Notes: generated by a model from the sequence alone, not told the origin. A stretch of DNA of 38,006 bases from an uncultured Thermomicrobiales bacterium (GCA_902806335.1 CADCWG010000065.1:1-38006), one strand, 5' to 3'; numbered from the stretch's first letter, positions 25,462-35,867 are shown. Program-made: numbers and translations.

Positions 25462-26457
25462 CTACGCGGCGGGAGAGGGGACGAGGCCGCCGAGGAGGCC
25501 GCCGACGATGGCGCCGACGTTGTGGCGGACCATGCCGATGTAGCGGCTCTCGAGGACGTCGGGCTCGCCGAGGGCGTCGGAGAAGAGGAGCGGGCCGACC
25601 TCGGCCGGATCGGCTGACCGTTCCATGGTCGAGGCGACCGCTTCCACGGCGGCCACGGGAACCGACGTCTCTGGAAACACCACCGGCACGTCGCGCGCGG
25701 CGACGAACTCGGCAACGCGCCCGACGTCACCGGTGACCGGACCCGGCTCGGTGACGAACCCGACCGGGGCGGCGGTGGCAAAGGCGAAGCGGGCGGCGAG
25801 GTACTCGAAGGCGGTGTGGGCGGTGACCAGCACGCGGCGTTCGGGCGGCACCAGAGCCAGATGCTCTGTCACCCAGGCGTCCAGGTCGCCGATGCGGCGG
25901 AGGAAGCCCTGGCTGTTGGCCTGATAGACGTCGCGGTGGTCGGGGTCGTGGGCCACAAGCGCCTCGGTGACGGCGGCGACGGGCCAGATCCAGAGCCGGG
26001 GGTCGTGCCAGACGTGCGGATCGGGTGCGCCCGCGAGGGCGTCGGGGTAGCGGAGTTGGTCCGCCGGGATGCGCTGGCCGACCGCGACGAGGTCCTTCTC
26101 CGCCGCCACCGCGTCGAGCAGCGGACTGAGGTGCCGCTCGAGCCCGAGCCCCAGACTGAGCACGAGGTCGGCCGGTGGGAAGAGCGCGCTGTCGGTCTCC
26201 GCTGGCCGGAAGCGGTGGGGGTCAGCCCCCGCCGGCATCACGTCGCGGACCTCGACGCGCTCCCCGCCGACGGCCCGGGCCAGATCCCCGACGAGCGAGA
26301 ACGTCGCCACCACCCGCAGCCACGGCGGCACGGGGGTCGGCGTGGGATCGACGACGACCGGGCCAGTGGAACACCCCGAGAGGACCGGCACCGTGCCGAC
26401 GGCGGCCGTCACCGTAATCGCTCGGACCGCGGCCCGTCGGGTGATCCTCGTCGGCAT
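25462..26457 (-). CDS. Second TroA-type metal-binding protein, lipoprotein
   Basis: The 331-residue protein belongs to the same cluster A-I family as its neighbour. ATG 26457 follows GGGAGGA. A signal peptide ends in the lipobox LSGC (C29), so it is probably membrane-anchored, with a Pro/Thr-rich spacer (residues 36-46) before the binding domain. Likely metal ligands are H81 (DPHRF), H148 (DPHVWHDP), H214 (TAHTAF) and D294 (FSDALG). An extra His follows at 151. It lies upstream of the internal promoter, so it can be expressed with or apart from the importer genes. It may serve the same permeases as an alternative receptor, perhaps with another metal preference. Confidence 0.92.
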   Translation of the reverse strand: MPTRITRRAAVRAITVTAAVGTVPVLSGCSTGPVVVDPTPTPVPPWLRVVATFSLVGDLARAVGGERVEVRDVMPAGADPHRFRPAETDSALFPPADLVLSLGLGLERHLSPLLDAVAAEKDLVAVGQRIPADQLRYPDALAGAPDPHVWHDPRLWIWPVAAVTEALVAHDPDHRDVYQANSQGFLRRIGDLDAWVTEHLALVPPERRVLVTAHTAFEYLAARFAFATAAPVGFVTEPGPVTGDVGRVAEFVAARDVPVVFPETSVPVAAVEAVASTMERSADPAEVGPLLFSDALGEPDVLESRYIGMVRHNVGAIVGGLLGGLVPSPAA

Positions 26458-26572
26458 CGGTCCTCCCGGCGGCGCGGCCCGCCCACCCGGTGGGTCACAA
26501 TGTCACTTGCCCTGACCGGCCGGCGACCGTGGCCGCCACGGGCCGAACGCGGCCGAGCGCGATAGCCGTCCG

Positions 26573-27910
<1,338 letters not shown>

Positions 27911-28061
27911 GGCGACCTCCGGTGCATAAGGGATCGGGGGATAGCGGATGTGGCGTCGGGTAGGTGGAATCAGACGAACAGGTTCAACCCCGGGCGCTCA
28001 CGGCGTCAGTCCGCGACGCCCCGCTCGTCGCGGCGTCTTCCAACACTCCCGTCGCGACCGC

Positions 28062-29027
28062 TTAGAGGCCCTCGCCGACGCCGAAGAAGAGCGAGTCAAC
28101 GTAGGTGTCGGGACGGAACTCGGCCAGGTCGGTCACCTTCTCGCCGGTGCCGACGTACGAGATCGGCGTCCCAAGCTCCTTCGCCACCGAGAAGGCGATC
28201 CCGCCCTTCGAGGTGCTGTCGAGCTTGGCGATCATGATGTCCGTGATCTCGACGCTCTTGGCGAACTCTTTGGCCTGGATCAGCCCATTCTGCCCCGAGG
28301 TCGCGTCGATCACGAGCAGGACCTCCTGTGGCGCCTCGGACACGTGTCGCTGCATCACCTTTCGGATCTTGGTCAGCTCGAACATCAGGTTGGCCTTGTT
28401 GTGGAGCCGGCCGGCGGTGTCGACGATCAGCACGTCCACGTTGCGGTTGTGGGCGGCCTGCATGGCGTCGAAGACGACGGCGCCGGGGTCCGCGCCCTGG
28501 CGGTGGGCGATCACCGGCGCGTTGATCCGGTCTCCCCAGACGGCGAGTTGGTCGATCGCCGCGGCGCGGAAGGTGTCGCCGGCGGCGAGCATGACGCTTC
28601 GCCCGAAGCGCTGGTGATAGGCGGCGAGCTTGGCGATGGACGTCGTCTTGCCCACCCCGTTGACGCCGGCGACCATGATCACGAAGGGAACGCCGCGCTG
28701 GAGGATCTTCACCTTGCGGTTGCGGGTCGCGAGCTCAAGCAGCTTGACCATCTCCGTGCGGAGCACTTCTCGGGCGTCCGCCGGGTCGCGGAGGCGATCG
28801 CGGGTGACGCGGGCCCGGAGCTCGGCGACGAGCTGCTGGCTGACGTCCCAGCCAAGGTCGGCCTGGATGAGCAGCATCTCGAGGTCTACGTAGAGCTCCT
28901 CGTCGATCGCGCTCCGGTCGAAGAGCCGGGTGATCTCGGAGAACACGCTCCGCCGGGTCTTCTCCAGCCCTTGCTCGAGCTGCACATCGGGCGCGGAGCG
29001 GCGGCGAAAGAGGCGGTTGAGGACCAC
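28062..29027 (-). CDS. ftsY: Signal recognition particle receptor FtsY
   Basis: FtsY is the membrane-associated SRP receptor GTPase. The NG domain is complete: GVNGVGKTTSIAKLA, AAGDTFRAAAIDQL, DTAGRLHNKANLM, KLDSTSKGG and the C-terminal GTGEKVTDLAEF. The long acidic A domain of E. coli FtsY is absent; a short basic start (NRLFRRRS) may help membrane contact. GGAGG lies 1 base before ATG 29033 but 7 bases before GTG 29027, so the GTG start (321 residues) is favoured; the ATG would add only two residues. A TATAGT element at 29222-29217 might be the -10 box. It is the first gene of an ftsY-ffh pair. Confidence 0.97.
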   Translation of the reverse strand: MVLNRLFRRRSAPDVQLEQGLEKTRRSVFSEITRLFDRSAIDEELYVDLEMLLIQADLGWDVSQQLVAELRARVTRDRLRDPADAREVLRTEMVKLLELATRNRKVKILQRGVPFVIMVAGVNGVGKTTSIAKLAAYHQRFGRSVMLAAGDTFRAAAIDQLAVWGDRINAPVIAHRQGADPGAVVFDAMQAAHNRNVDVLIVDTAGRLHNKANLMFELTKIRKVMQRHVSEAPQEVLLVIDATSGQNGLIQAKEFAKSVEITDIMIAKLDSTSKGGIAFSVAKELGTPISYVGTGEKVTDLAEFRPDTYVDSLFFGVGEGL

Positions 29028-29325
29028 GGGCATTCCTCCGATTCGCCGGGGCGGACCAGCCGCCGGGGGCGGGGTGGGGTCTGAGTCAGGGGAGAGGCCG
29101 AGACACGCGCAGTTCGGAGCGAGTTCGGCGAGGTCTTGGGAGCAGGGACGGCCGCCAGGAGGACCGGAGGCGGCGCGGTGAGGAGAGCAGCGCGTCGCGC
29201 CAGGTACCAAGTCGTGACTATAGCACGCCCGTTTCGCCCTCCCGGCGGCAGACGGGGTGACCGGTGGTACCATCGCCGCCCCGCACCCGGCGGGAGAACG
29301 TCGACGCGCGGGGGACGGACGAGGA

Positions 29326-30573
29326 ATGCCGCGGAGCCGCCTGGTCCTGCTGGTCTACCTCCCGACCGCGCTGCTGGCGTTCGGTCAGGGGCTCCTCCTC
29401 GCGATTCTCCCGCTCCACGCCGCGCGGTTCGGCGTCTCCTACACCTGGGTCAGCCTCGCCGTCTCCGCCGCCGCCCTCGGCACCCTGATCACGGACGTCC
29501 CGGCGGGTGCCCTGCTGGGCCGGATCGGCCTGCGGCGGGCGATGACGATCGGCGCCGGCACGGTGGCGGTCACGACGTTCGCGCTTGGGATGCCGCTGGG
29601 CGGCGGCTTCGCCACGCTGGTTGCCCTCCGCCTGGCGGCCGGCATCGGGACCGCCCTCTGGGGGCTCTCGCGGCACGCCTTCATCGCGGAAGCCGTCCCG
29701 CCGTCGGAGCGCGGCCGGGCCATCTCCGTCTTCGGCGGGATCAACCGGATCGGCGTCTTCGGCGGTCCGGCGATCGGCGGCCTGGTCGCCGGCGCATTTG
29801 GCCTCCGCGCGCCGTTCCTGCTCTCGGGGCTGATGGCCGGCGCGGCGTTCGCGCTGGCCGTGGTCGCGATCCGGCCGGGTCCAAGCGCGGCGGCGGCGAT
29901 GCCCGCGGCGACCCGGTGGCGGGTCGTCGGTCAGTTGCTGCGGACCAACGGCCGCGACCTGACGGCGGCGTCGGTCGCCCAGACCTTCGCCCAGATGATC
30001 CGAGCCGGTCGGCAGCTGATCGTCCCCCTCTACGGGGCGGACCGGCTCGGACTCGGCCCGGCCGAGGTCGGCCTCGTGATGACGGCCGGCGCGCTACTCG
30101 ACGTCAGCATGTTCATCCCGGCGGGCCTGGTCATGGACCGCTTCGGGCGCAAGGTCGCCGCGGTTCCCAGCTTCGCGGTGATGGCCGTCGGGGTGGCGAT
30201 GGTGCCGCTCGCCACGGGGTATCTTGGCCTGCTGGCGGCGTCGGCGGTGATCGGCTTCGGAAACGGCATGGGGTCGGGCACGATGATGACCCTCGGGGCC
30301 GACCTCGCCCCGCGCGGCGCGACCGGCGAGTTCCTCGGGCTGTGGCGCCTGGTGGGCGACTCCGGCGCGGTGGCAGGGCCGCTGGTGGTCGGCGTGATGG
30401 CCGAGGCGATCGGTCTCAATGGCAGCGCCTTCGCCCTCGGCGCGGTCGGCATCCTCGCGGCGCTGACGATCGCCTTTCTCGTCCAGGAGACCCGGCTCAC
30501 GCCGGCCGCGGCCGACGGCGGGACGCCCGACCGGACCCCGGCCCGCGACCGGCCCCGCGCGGCGGGCCCGTAG
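29326..30573 (+). CDS. Major facilitator superfamily transporter
   Basis: This 415-residue protein has about twelve hydrophobic helices and starts at ATG 29326. The MFS loop 2-3 signature appears as GALLGRIGLRRAMTIGAG, with a second-half copy in AGLVMDRFGRKVAAVPS. The central loop is short and rich in Ala/Pro, and the C-terminal tail is Pro/Arg-rich and cytoplasmic. The order and spacing of helices resemble drug-efflux-type MFS carriers, but no substrate can be read from the sequence. It is divergent from ftsY and precedes the LigB-like gene by 96 bases. Confidence 0.9.
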   Translation: MPRSRLVLLVYLPTALLAFGQGLLLAILPLHAARFGVSYTWVSLAVSAAALGTLITDVPAGALLGRIGLRRAMTIGAGTVAVTTFALGMPLGGGFATLVALRLAAGIGTALWGLSRHAFIAEAVPPSERGRAISVFGGINRIGVFGGPAIGGLVAGAFGLRAPFLLSGLMAGAAFALAVVAIRPGPSAAAAMPAATRWRVVGQLLRTNGRDLTAASVAQTFAQMIRAGRQLIVPLYGADRLGLGPAEVGLVMTAGALLDVSMFIPAGLVMDRFGRKVAAVPSFAVMAVGVAMVPLATGYLGLLAASAVIGFGNGMGSGTMMTLGADLAPRGATGEFLGLWRLVGDSGAVAGPLVVGVMAEAIGLNGSAFALGAVGILAALTIAFLVQETRLTPAAADGGTPDRTPARDRPRAAGP

Positions 30574-30669
30574 TCGGGCCCGACCCAGCCGTCGAACCTT
30601 CCCCGCCGGGTCGTGTGGCGCGTGTCGGAAACCGCCGATCGCTGTCCGCCCGAGAGAGAGGACACCCTG

Positions 30670-31542
30670 GTGCCCATCGTCTTCGCCGCCATCGCGCCGC
30701 ACGGATTCCCGATCATCCCCCGGATGAGCGACGACGCGGAGGGAGCGCTCGCCACCCGGGCCGCGATGGAGGAGCTCGGTCGCCGCTGCGCCGCGGCTCG
30801 TCCGGAGGTGATCGTCCTGGCCGGTCCGCATGGGCTGCGCGTCGAGGGGGCGATCTGCGTGGCGGGTACCGCCCGTGCGGCCGGGGCACTCCGGTGGGGC
30901 GGGCGGACCGTCGAGATGAACGTGCCCGTCGATCAGTCGCTGACGGACGCCGTCGCCAGGGCCGCACGGGCGCGCCAGATCCCCGTCGCCCTGGCGGGGT
31001 TCGCCGGCAACCGACGTGAGCAGAGCGTCCTCCCGCTCGACTGGGGGGCGATCACGCCGCTCTGGTTCCTGGGACACGACCGCCATGTGCCCGGGCAGGG
31101 AGACGTGCTGGCCCCGGTGCCGGAGGACGACCCCGGGCCCCCGGTCGTGCTCGTCACGCCGTCGCGCTCGCTGTCCCGGACGACGATGGTCGCGTTCGGG
31201 CGGGCGGTCGCACAGGCCGCTGCCGACGACGGCCGGCGGGTCGCGTTCGTGGCCTCGTGCGACTGGTCGCACACCCACCGCGAGGACGGGCCCTACGGGG
31301 CGCACCCCTCCGCCGCCGAGGTCGACGCCCTGGTCGTGGCCGCGGTGCGGGACGAGGCGCTTGGCAGGCTGATCGCCTTGCCCGAGGAGAAGGTCGACAC
31401 CTCAGCGATCGACGGGCTCTGGCAGGCGCTGATGCTCGAGGGGGTCCTGACCGAGGTCCCGCTTCGGGGCGACCTGCTCAGCTACGAGGCGCCCACGTAC
31501 TACGGGATGCTCGTCGCCAGCTACACCGGGCGCGATACCTAA
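30670..31542 (+). CDS. LigB-type class III extradiol dioxygenase-like protein
   Basis: GTG 30670, about eight bases after GAGAGAGAGGA, gives 290 residues. The beginning (IVFAAIAPHGFPIIP, with H11) and GPHGLRVEG (H54) match the metal-binding histidines of the LigB subunit family. CDWSHTH and GAHPSAAEVD follow in the expected order, and the C-terminal segment SYEAPTYYGMLVASY closes the fold. LigB proteins use Fe(II) to open catechol-type rings. Close relatives include AmmeMemoRadiSam and Memo-like proteins of other function, so substrate and even activity are open. The gene lies between the MFS transporter and radC on the same strand. Confidence 0.85.
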   Translation: MPIVFAAIAPHGFPIIPRMSDDAEGALATRAAMEELGRRCAAARPEVIVLAGPHGLRVEGAICVAGTARAAGALRWGGRTVEMNVPVDQSLTDAVARAARARQIPVALAGFAGNRREQSVLPLDWGAITPLWFLGHDRHVPGQGDVLAPVPEDDPGPPVVLVTPSRSLSRTTMVAFGRAVAQAAADDGRRVAFVASCDWSHTHREDGPYGAHPSAAEVDALVVAAVRDEALGRLIALPEEKVDTSAIDGLWQALMLEGVLTEVPLRGDLLSYEAPTYYGMLVASYTGRDT

Positions 31543-31661
31543 GTCCTCGCCCGGTTCGCCCCTTCCGCCCAGCCCCCCGCTTCCCCTGCAGGGCGCGCCG
31601 CCGGATGCTGGACTCTCACGGCGACCCGTCGGTCGCCGGAGCAGGACCGACGGAGGGCAGG

Positions 31662-32399
31662 GTGGCGACGACCGCGACAATCGGCCAGGGGATGCCAGAG
31701 GCGGCCGCGCGGGTCGGGATCGGGGAGATGGCGCCCGACGAGCGGCCGCGGGAACGGCTGCGGCTCCGGGGCCCGGCCGCGCTCTCGAACGCGGAGCTCC
31801 TGGCGATCCTGCTGAACACCGGACTCCCGGGCGAGCCGGTAACCGCCCTCGCCGAGCGGCTGCTCCGCGATCACGGCGGCCTGCCGGGGCTGATGCGCCT
31901 GGACGTGGTCGACCTCGCCGCGATCCGGGGCGTCGGGGCCGCGAAGGCCGCGAAGCTCAAGGCGGGGCTCGAACTCGCGGTCCGGGTCGCGGTGCAGGGG
32001 CCGGAGAGGCCGCAGATCACCTCCCCGGACGACGTGGTGAACCTGGTCGGCGTCGAGATGGCGTCGCTCGACCAGGAGCAGCTGCGGGCCGTCCTCCTCG
32101 ACACCAAGCACCGGGTGCTGGCGATCCGGACCATCTACCAGGGGACGGCGAACCAAGCCCAGGTCCGCCTCGCGGAGGTCTTCCGGGAGGCGATTCGGCA
32201 CGGGGCGGTGGCTCTCGTCGCCGTCCACAACCACCCGTCCGGCGACCCGTCACCCTCCGCCGCCGATGTCGCGCTGACCGCCGAACTCGAGCGAGCCGGG
32301 CAACTGCTGGGGATCGACGTGCTCGACCACCTCGTGGTCGGACAGGGCCGGCATGCGTCGCTGAGGCGCCTGGGGCTCGGGTTCGCCACCGGTCGCTGA
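31662..32399 (+). CDS. radC: RadC family protein with JAMM motif
   Basis: The 245-residue protein starts at GTG 31662 with GGAGG at 31652-31656. An N-terminal helix-hairpin-helix part (LSNAELLAILL, IRGVGAAKAAKLKAGLEL) is followed by the MPN/JAB1 domain with the metal motif H189-N-H191-P-S-G and S199, D202. The hallmark TANQAQVRLAEVFREAI is present. RadC (UPF0758) was named for DNA repair, but that link was withdrawn in E. coli; a metal-dependent hydrolase role is likely. Its real cellular function remains unknown. Confidence 0.95.
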   Translation: MATTATIGQGMPEAAARVGIGEMAPDERPRERLRLRGPAALSNAELLAILLNTGLPGEPVTALAERLLRDHGGLPGLMRLDVVDLAAIRGVGAAKAAKLKAGLELAVRVAVQGPERPQITSPDDVVNLVGVEMASLDQEQLRAVLLDTKHRVLAIRTIYQGTANQAQVRLAEVFREAIRHGAVALVAVHNHPSGDPSPSAADVALTAELERAGQLLGIDVLDHLVVGQGRHASLRRLGLGFATGR

Positions 32400-32771
32400 C
32401 TCACCAGCCCAGCCAGACCAACCACCGGGTCGGTCGGCGTGGCGAATCGGTTGCGCTGTCGCCTGCGACACCGGTGGGGTGGCGCGACCGTCTCGTTCAA
32501 GGGGGACTTGTTGCGGTTGGCGTGGTCCGTTCTCAGTCGTCCGCTCGCCGGGACCGGAAGGTACCTGGGTAGCGCCGCCGGGCGCCGTCGGCCGTCGAGT
32601 CTGCGCCGACCTGTTCGCTCGTCGACCACCCTGAGGGACCGACGAACTGGGGGACGGTTCGAGGTTCGCCTGTCGGTGCCTGGTGCGGCTAGCGATGGCG
32701 TGGGCGGCATCCGTCTGGGCGCAGCGTCAAGGCGGGCTGGCAAAGCCGGCGCTGTCGTTCGAGCCCTTCGC
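32400..32771. other. Convergent gap with no supported gene
   Basis: About 370 bases follow radC before the terminator of the oppositely oriented surface protein gene. Plus- and minus-strand frames exist, but all are Arg/Gly/Ser-rich, lack good ribosome binding sites and run through the terminator or antisense to radC. I see no RNA gene or clear radC terminator. Confidence 0.4.
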
Positions 32772-32809
32772 CAAAAGGGCCGGGGCCCGGCAAGCGCCGG
32801 GCCCCGGCC
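32772..32809 (-). terminator. Strong intrinsic terminator of the DUF4397 gene
   Basis: A perfect 14-bp stem (arms 32778-32791 and 32796-32809) closes an AAGC/GCTT loop. Read on the minus strand it is followed by CTTTT (32777-32773). It lies 46 bases after the stop of the surface protein gene. The T run is short, but the stem is exceptionally GC-rich. Confidence 0.75.
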
Positions 32810-32854
32810 AGGGGCGACCCTGTCTCGTTGGAGAGCGGGAGGAGGCCCGGCTGG

Positions 32855-34033
32855 TTAGCGGGCGGCTGACCTCCGCGCGACGGTGCCGATGGCCGCGGCG
32901 GCCGCGAGGAGGCCGGCGACCAGGAGGAGACCGGCCAGCGAGTTCCCCGCGGCGGCGGTCGAGCCGACGCCGGATGCGGGGAGCGCCTCGCCACCCGCCG
33001 CGACGGTGTCGCCAGTGTCCTCGGCCGCACCGGCATCCTCGGCCGTGACGACAGCGGCATCGTCCTCGGCCGGCTGCTCCTGCTCCGTCTCGCCGCCGAC
33101 GTTCTCGCCGACGTCCCCGTCCTCGGCGCCAGCGGCGGTTTCCTCGGTCGCGGTGACCTCATCCTCGGCTTCGGGCGTCGCGTCCTCCTCGTCGGCGACC
33201 GGAGTCGCGTCCTCCTCCTCGGCCACGGGCGTCGCGTCTTCCTCAGCGTCGGGCTCCGGCGTGGCACCGTCGTCCTGGGCGGCGTCAACGACCGTGGTGC
33301 TCGCGGGGAGACCGTCCTCCCCGGGCACGGCGCTCACATTGATGACCTCGAAGGACCCCGTCTCGACCAGACCCACGGCGTAGAGGTCGTGGACCGTCCC
33401 GCTCTCCAAGGAGACGCCCGGGAGGTCGAGCAGCACCTCATCGGTGCCGGCGGCGAGGACTTGAAAGTCGTACGTGCCGGCCTCGACATCCATGTACTCG
33501 GTCTCGAACGGGTACTCCGCCCCGGCGAAGACCACGGTCCCGTCGCCGAGGGCGAGGTCGACCGGCCCGGAGTCCGGCGCGTTGTGGATCAGGCGCACGC
33601 GGGTCTGACCCTCGTCGACCGCGCTGAGGTCGACGGTGTAGACGACCGCCTCAGCTTCCTCGACCAGTCCGACCGCCGAGATGTCGTAGGCGGTGCCGGC
33701 CGCGAGGTCCACGGACTCGCTGATGACCGCCTCGTCGATCCCCGCCCCGGTGGGGACGACATCGAAGTCGTGGGTTCCGGCGTCGAGCTCGAGGAAATCG
33801 GTCGCCGACGGGAACGTCACGTCCTCGACCGCGAGTTCGCCATCGACATAGACGTCGACGCTGCCCGCGTCCGGTGACGCATGGATGAGACGCACGAACG
33901 ACGAGCCGTCACCGTCCTCCTGCGCCGACGCCGAGACCGCCGTCGCGAGCGTCAGGACCGCGACGAGCACCAACGCGGCGACGAGGCGGCCGCCGATTCT
34001 CCGCACAGGACCTGCTCTATAGTACGTTCGCAC
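32855..34033 (-). CDS. DUF4397 surface protein with LPxTG-like C-terminus
   Basis: The 392-residue protein starts at GTG 34033 after a strong GGGAGGGG site. A basic N-terminus and hydrophobic stretch (LVAALVLVAVLTLATAVSA) form a Sec signal. Two DUF4397 repeats follow: FVRLIHASPDAGSVDVYVDG (46-65) and VRLIHNAPDSGPVDLALGDG, each continuing with a DAGTHDFDV- or EAGTYDFQV-type strand. Next is a long acidic, Ala/Thr/Pro-rich spacer with an EEDATP-type repeat. It ends with LPASG (351-355), a hydrophobic helix and ARRSAAR, the layout of a sortase signal, although Ser replaces Thr. It is probably an exported, wall- or membrane-anchored protein of unknown function. Its own terminator follows. Confidence 0.88.
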   Translation of the reverse strand: MRTYYRAGPVRRIGGRLVAALVLVAVLTLATAVSASAQEDGDGSSFVRLIHASPDAGSVDVYVDGELAVEDVTFPSATDFLELDAGTHDFDVVPTGAGIDEAVISESVDLAAGTAYDISAVGLVEEAEAVVYTVDLSAVDEGQTRVRLIHNAPDSGPVDLALGDGTVVFAGAEYPFETEYMDVEAGTYDFQVLAAGTDEVLLDLPGVSLESGTVHDLYAVGLVETGSFEVINVSAVPGEDGLPASTTVVDAAQDDGATPEPDAEEDATPVAEEEDATPVADEEDATPEAEDEVTATEETAAGAEDGDVGENVGGETEQEQPAEDDAAVVTAEDAGAAEDTGDTVAAGGEALPASGVGSTAAAGNSLAGLLLVAGLLAAAAAIGTVARRSAAR

Positions 34034-34104
34034 GCTTGCCCCTCCCTCTATGCCGTCCACGCCGATGCTCGCCATCGCCCAAGCATCGGGCGCAACGCGC
34101 TCGA

Positions 34105-34127
34105 GCGTCGGGTCGAGGACCCGACGC
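34105..34127. promoter_or_regulatory. 10-bp perfect inverted repeat in a divergent promoter region
   Basis: GCGTCGGGTC and GACCCGACGC flank GAG. It sits between the divergent DUF4397 and LLM-class genes, 71 bases from the first and 185 from the second. No T run follows on either strand. An operator is the likeliest reading, a leader hairpin the alternative. Confidence 0.4.
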
Positions 34128-34312
34128 GCACTCTTTCGCCCGCATGCCATAGTGGGATTGATGGCTGGACCGGTGCCCCTACCCAACGGGACCCACGGAT
34201 CCGGCGCCATCTCGCCTGCGGGGCGACCGTGGGCGTCCCGCTTCCGCCGCGCCACGGCGGTGACACCCTGGCACGAATACCGGCATTCTGCAAGGGGTTT
34301 GGGGGATCAAGC

Positions 34313-35110
34313 ATGGCGCGATTGAGCTTCGGTGTCGCCGGCGCACTGCCGAAGGAAACGATTGCGGAGATCGCCGGCGCGCTCGGAGGGCTCGGATTCG
34401 TTGGGCTCTGGACCAATGACACGCCCGGCGGGGACGGCCTCGCCGGGCTCGCCGGGGCCGCCGCGGCGACCGAGACGCTCGACCTCGGTGTTGGCGTCGT
34501 TCCGCTCGACCGTCGGCCGGCGCCCTCGGTCTTGACGTCGGTTCGGCAGCACGCCCTCCCCGAGGCGCGGCTGACGCTCGGCGTGGGATCGGGGCAGGCG
34601 CGGGCATCGCTCAACCTGGTCGAGGACGGCGTTCGGTCGCTTCGCGCCGGGTTGGGCAGCGGGGCGAGAATCGTCGTCGGCGCGCTCGGACCACGGATGA
34701 TCGATCTTGCCGGTCGCGTTGCCGACGGGGTCCTGCTGAACTGGATCACCGCCCCGGCCGCGGCGGAAGCCGCCACCGCGGTCCGGGCGTCGGCCGCCGA
34801 GAATGGCCGACCGACCCCACGCGTCGTCGTCTACGTGCGCGTGGCGCTGCCAGCGGCCGCGCCGCGGCTGCGCGAGGAGGCGGACCGGTACGGCCGGTTC
34901 CCCGCCTACGCCGCCCACTTTCGCCGGATGGGAGTGGAGGCGATCGACACCGCGGTGCTCCTCGGGCAAGACCCGGCCTCTGAGCGGCTGCGCGCCCTGA
35001 CCGATACCGTCGACGAGGTCGTGCTTCGCGCCATCACGGCGACGGACGACCCCCGCGACTACATCGCCCTGGCGGCCGCTGGCGCCGCCGCCCTCGGGGC
35101 GTCGAGATGA
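34313..35110 (+). CDS. LLM-class (luciferase-like) flavin-dependent oxidoreductase
   Basis: ATG 34313, seven bases after GGGGG, gives 265 residues. The TIM barrel of the luciferase-like monooxygenase family is visible: IAGALGGLGFVGLWTND, TETLDLGVGVVPLDRRP, RLTLGVGSGQAR, IVVGALGPRMIDLAGRVADG and VLLNW. GPRMIDLAGRVADGVLLNW is the standard cofactor-binding segment. The protein is shorter than typical members (about 300-350), with a trimmed insertion after the third strand. It may use F420 or FMN; the sequence alone does not decide. No neighbours point to a pathway. Confidence 0.88.
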   Translation: MARLSFGVAGALPKETIAEIAGALGGLGFVGLWTNDTPGGDGLAGLAGAAAATETLDLGVGVVPLDRRPAPSVLTSVRQHALPEARLTLGVGSGQARASLNLVEDGVRSLRAGLGSGARIVVGALGPRMIDLAGRVADGVLLNWITAPAAAEAATAVRASAAENGRPTPRVVVYVRVALPAAAPRLREEADRYGRFPAYAAHFRRMGVEAIDTAVLLGQDPASERLRALTDTVDEVVLRAITATDDPRDYIALAAAGAAALGASR

Positions 35111-35243
35111 GCTCGGACCGGTACCATCCGATGTCCTGACGGCTCCCGCCGTGGCCGGTGGCCGGGTACCATAGGATCCCAAGGAGAGCGGCGCGAGTTC
35201 CCCGCACGTCGCTGGCTCTGGGCGGCGATGGTGAGGTGGGCCG

Positions 35244-35867
35244 GTGACCCTGTCGGCAGGGATCGCGCCGGGACGTCGGGGTGGCACTGGGGTGATCGAG
35301 CAGCAGGTGGACGCGGCGTGGTGGCGAGCGGTCTCCTGGGCGCGAGAGGTCTGCGCCGATCCGACCGCCGTCTACCTCGACACGGAGACCACCGGCCTGG
35401 GCGGCGACGCCGAGGTGGTCGACATCGCCCTGGTCTCCGCGGATGGTCGCGTCCTGCTCGACACGCTGGTGCGCCCGCAGGGACCGATCCCGGCGGCGGC
35501 GTCCCGGATCCACGGAATCGTCGCCGAGGACGTCCGGTGGGCTCCCGGTTGGGACGAGGTCCACGCGGAGCTCTGCGCGCTGCTGCATGGACGCGCCGTG
35601 GTCGTCTACAACGCCGACTACGACCGGCGCATCGTCAGCCAGTGCTGCCAGCGTCACCGGCTGGCCGACGTGGCCGCGCGGTGGCATTGCGCGATGCGCC
35701 AGTACGCGGTGTTCCGGGGCGAGGGTGCCGGGCGGCGGGGCCACCGCTGGCACCGCCTTGAGCACGCCGCGGTCAGCTTCGGGGCCGCGCCGGGCGGCCA
35801 CCGAGCGCTCGGTGACGCGCTCTCCTGCCGCGCCGTCGTCCTCGGGATGGCCGCCGCTGAAGCGTGA
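35244..35867 (+). CDS. DEDDh 3'-5' exonuclease (DnaQ/RNase T-like)
   Basis: The 207-residue protein carries all five catalytic positions of the DEDDh exonuclease fold: D46 and E48 (YLDTETTGLGG), D125 (VVYNADYDRR; D127 is nearby), H186 and D191 (GGHRALGDA). The IHGIV segment at 89-93 is also typical. Magnesium-dependent removal of nucleotides from 3' ends of DNA or RNA is expected. It resembles the stand-alone epsilon-like proteins rather than the DNA polymerase III subunit, because the C-terminal polymerase-binding tail is absent. GTG 35244 has GAGGTGGG upstream. A GGTACCATAGGAT block lies about 75 bases upstream. Confidence 0.88.
   Translation: MTLSAGIAPGRRGGTGVIEQQVDAAWWRAVSWAREVCADPTAVYLDTETTGLGGDAEVVDIALVSADGRVLLDTLVRPQGPIPAAASRIHGIVAEDVRWAPGWDEVHAELCALLHGRAVVVYNADYDRRIVSQCCQRHRLADVAARWHCAMRQYAVFRGEGAGRRGHRWHRLEHAAVSFGAAPGGHRALGDALSCRAVVLGMAAAEA

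Noticed and set aside
27985..28010. tRNA T-arm-like GGTTCAACCCC
   Set aside because: The flanking bases do not pair into a T-stem and no acceptor or anticodon arms fit around it.
32439..32858. 139-codon plus-strand gene after radC
   Set aside because: Its frame passes through the strong terminator of the surface protein gene, it has no convincing ribosome binding site, and the sequence is Arg/Gly/Ser-rich.
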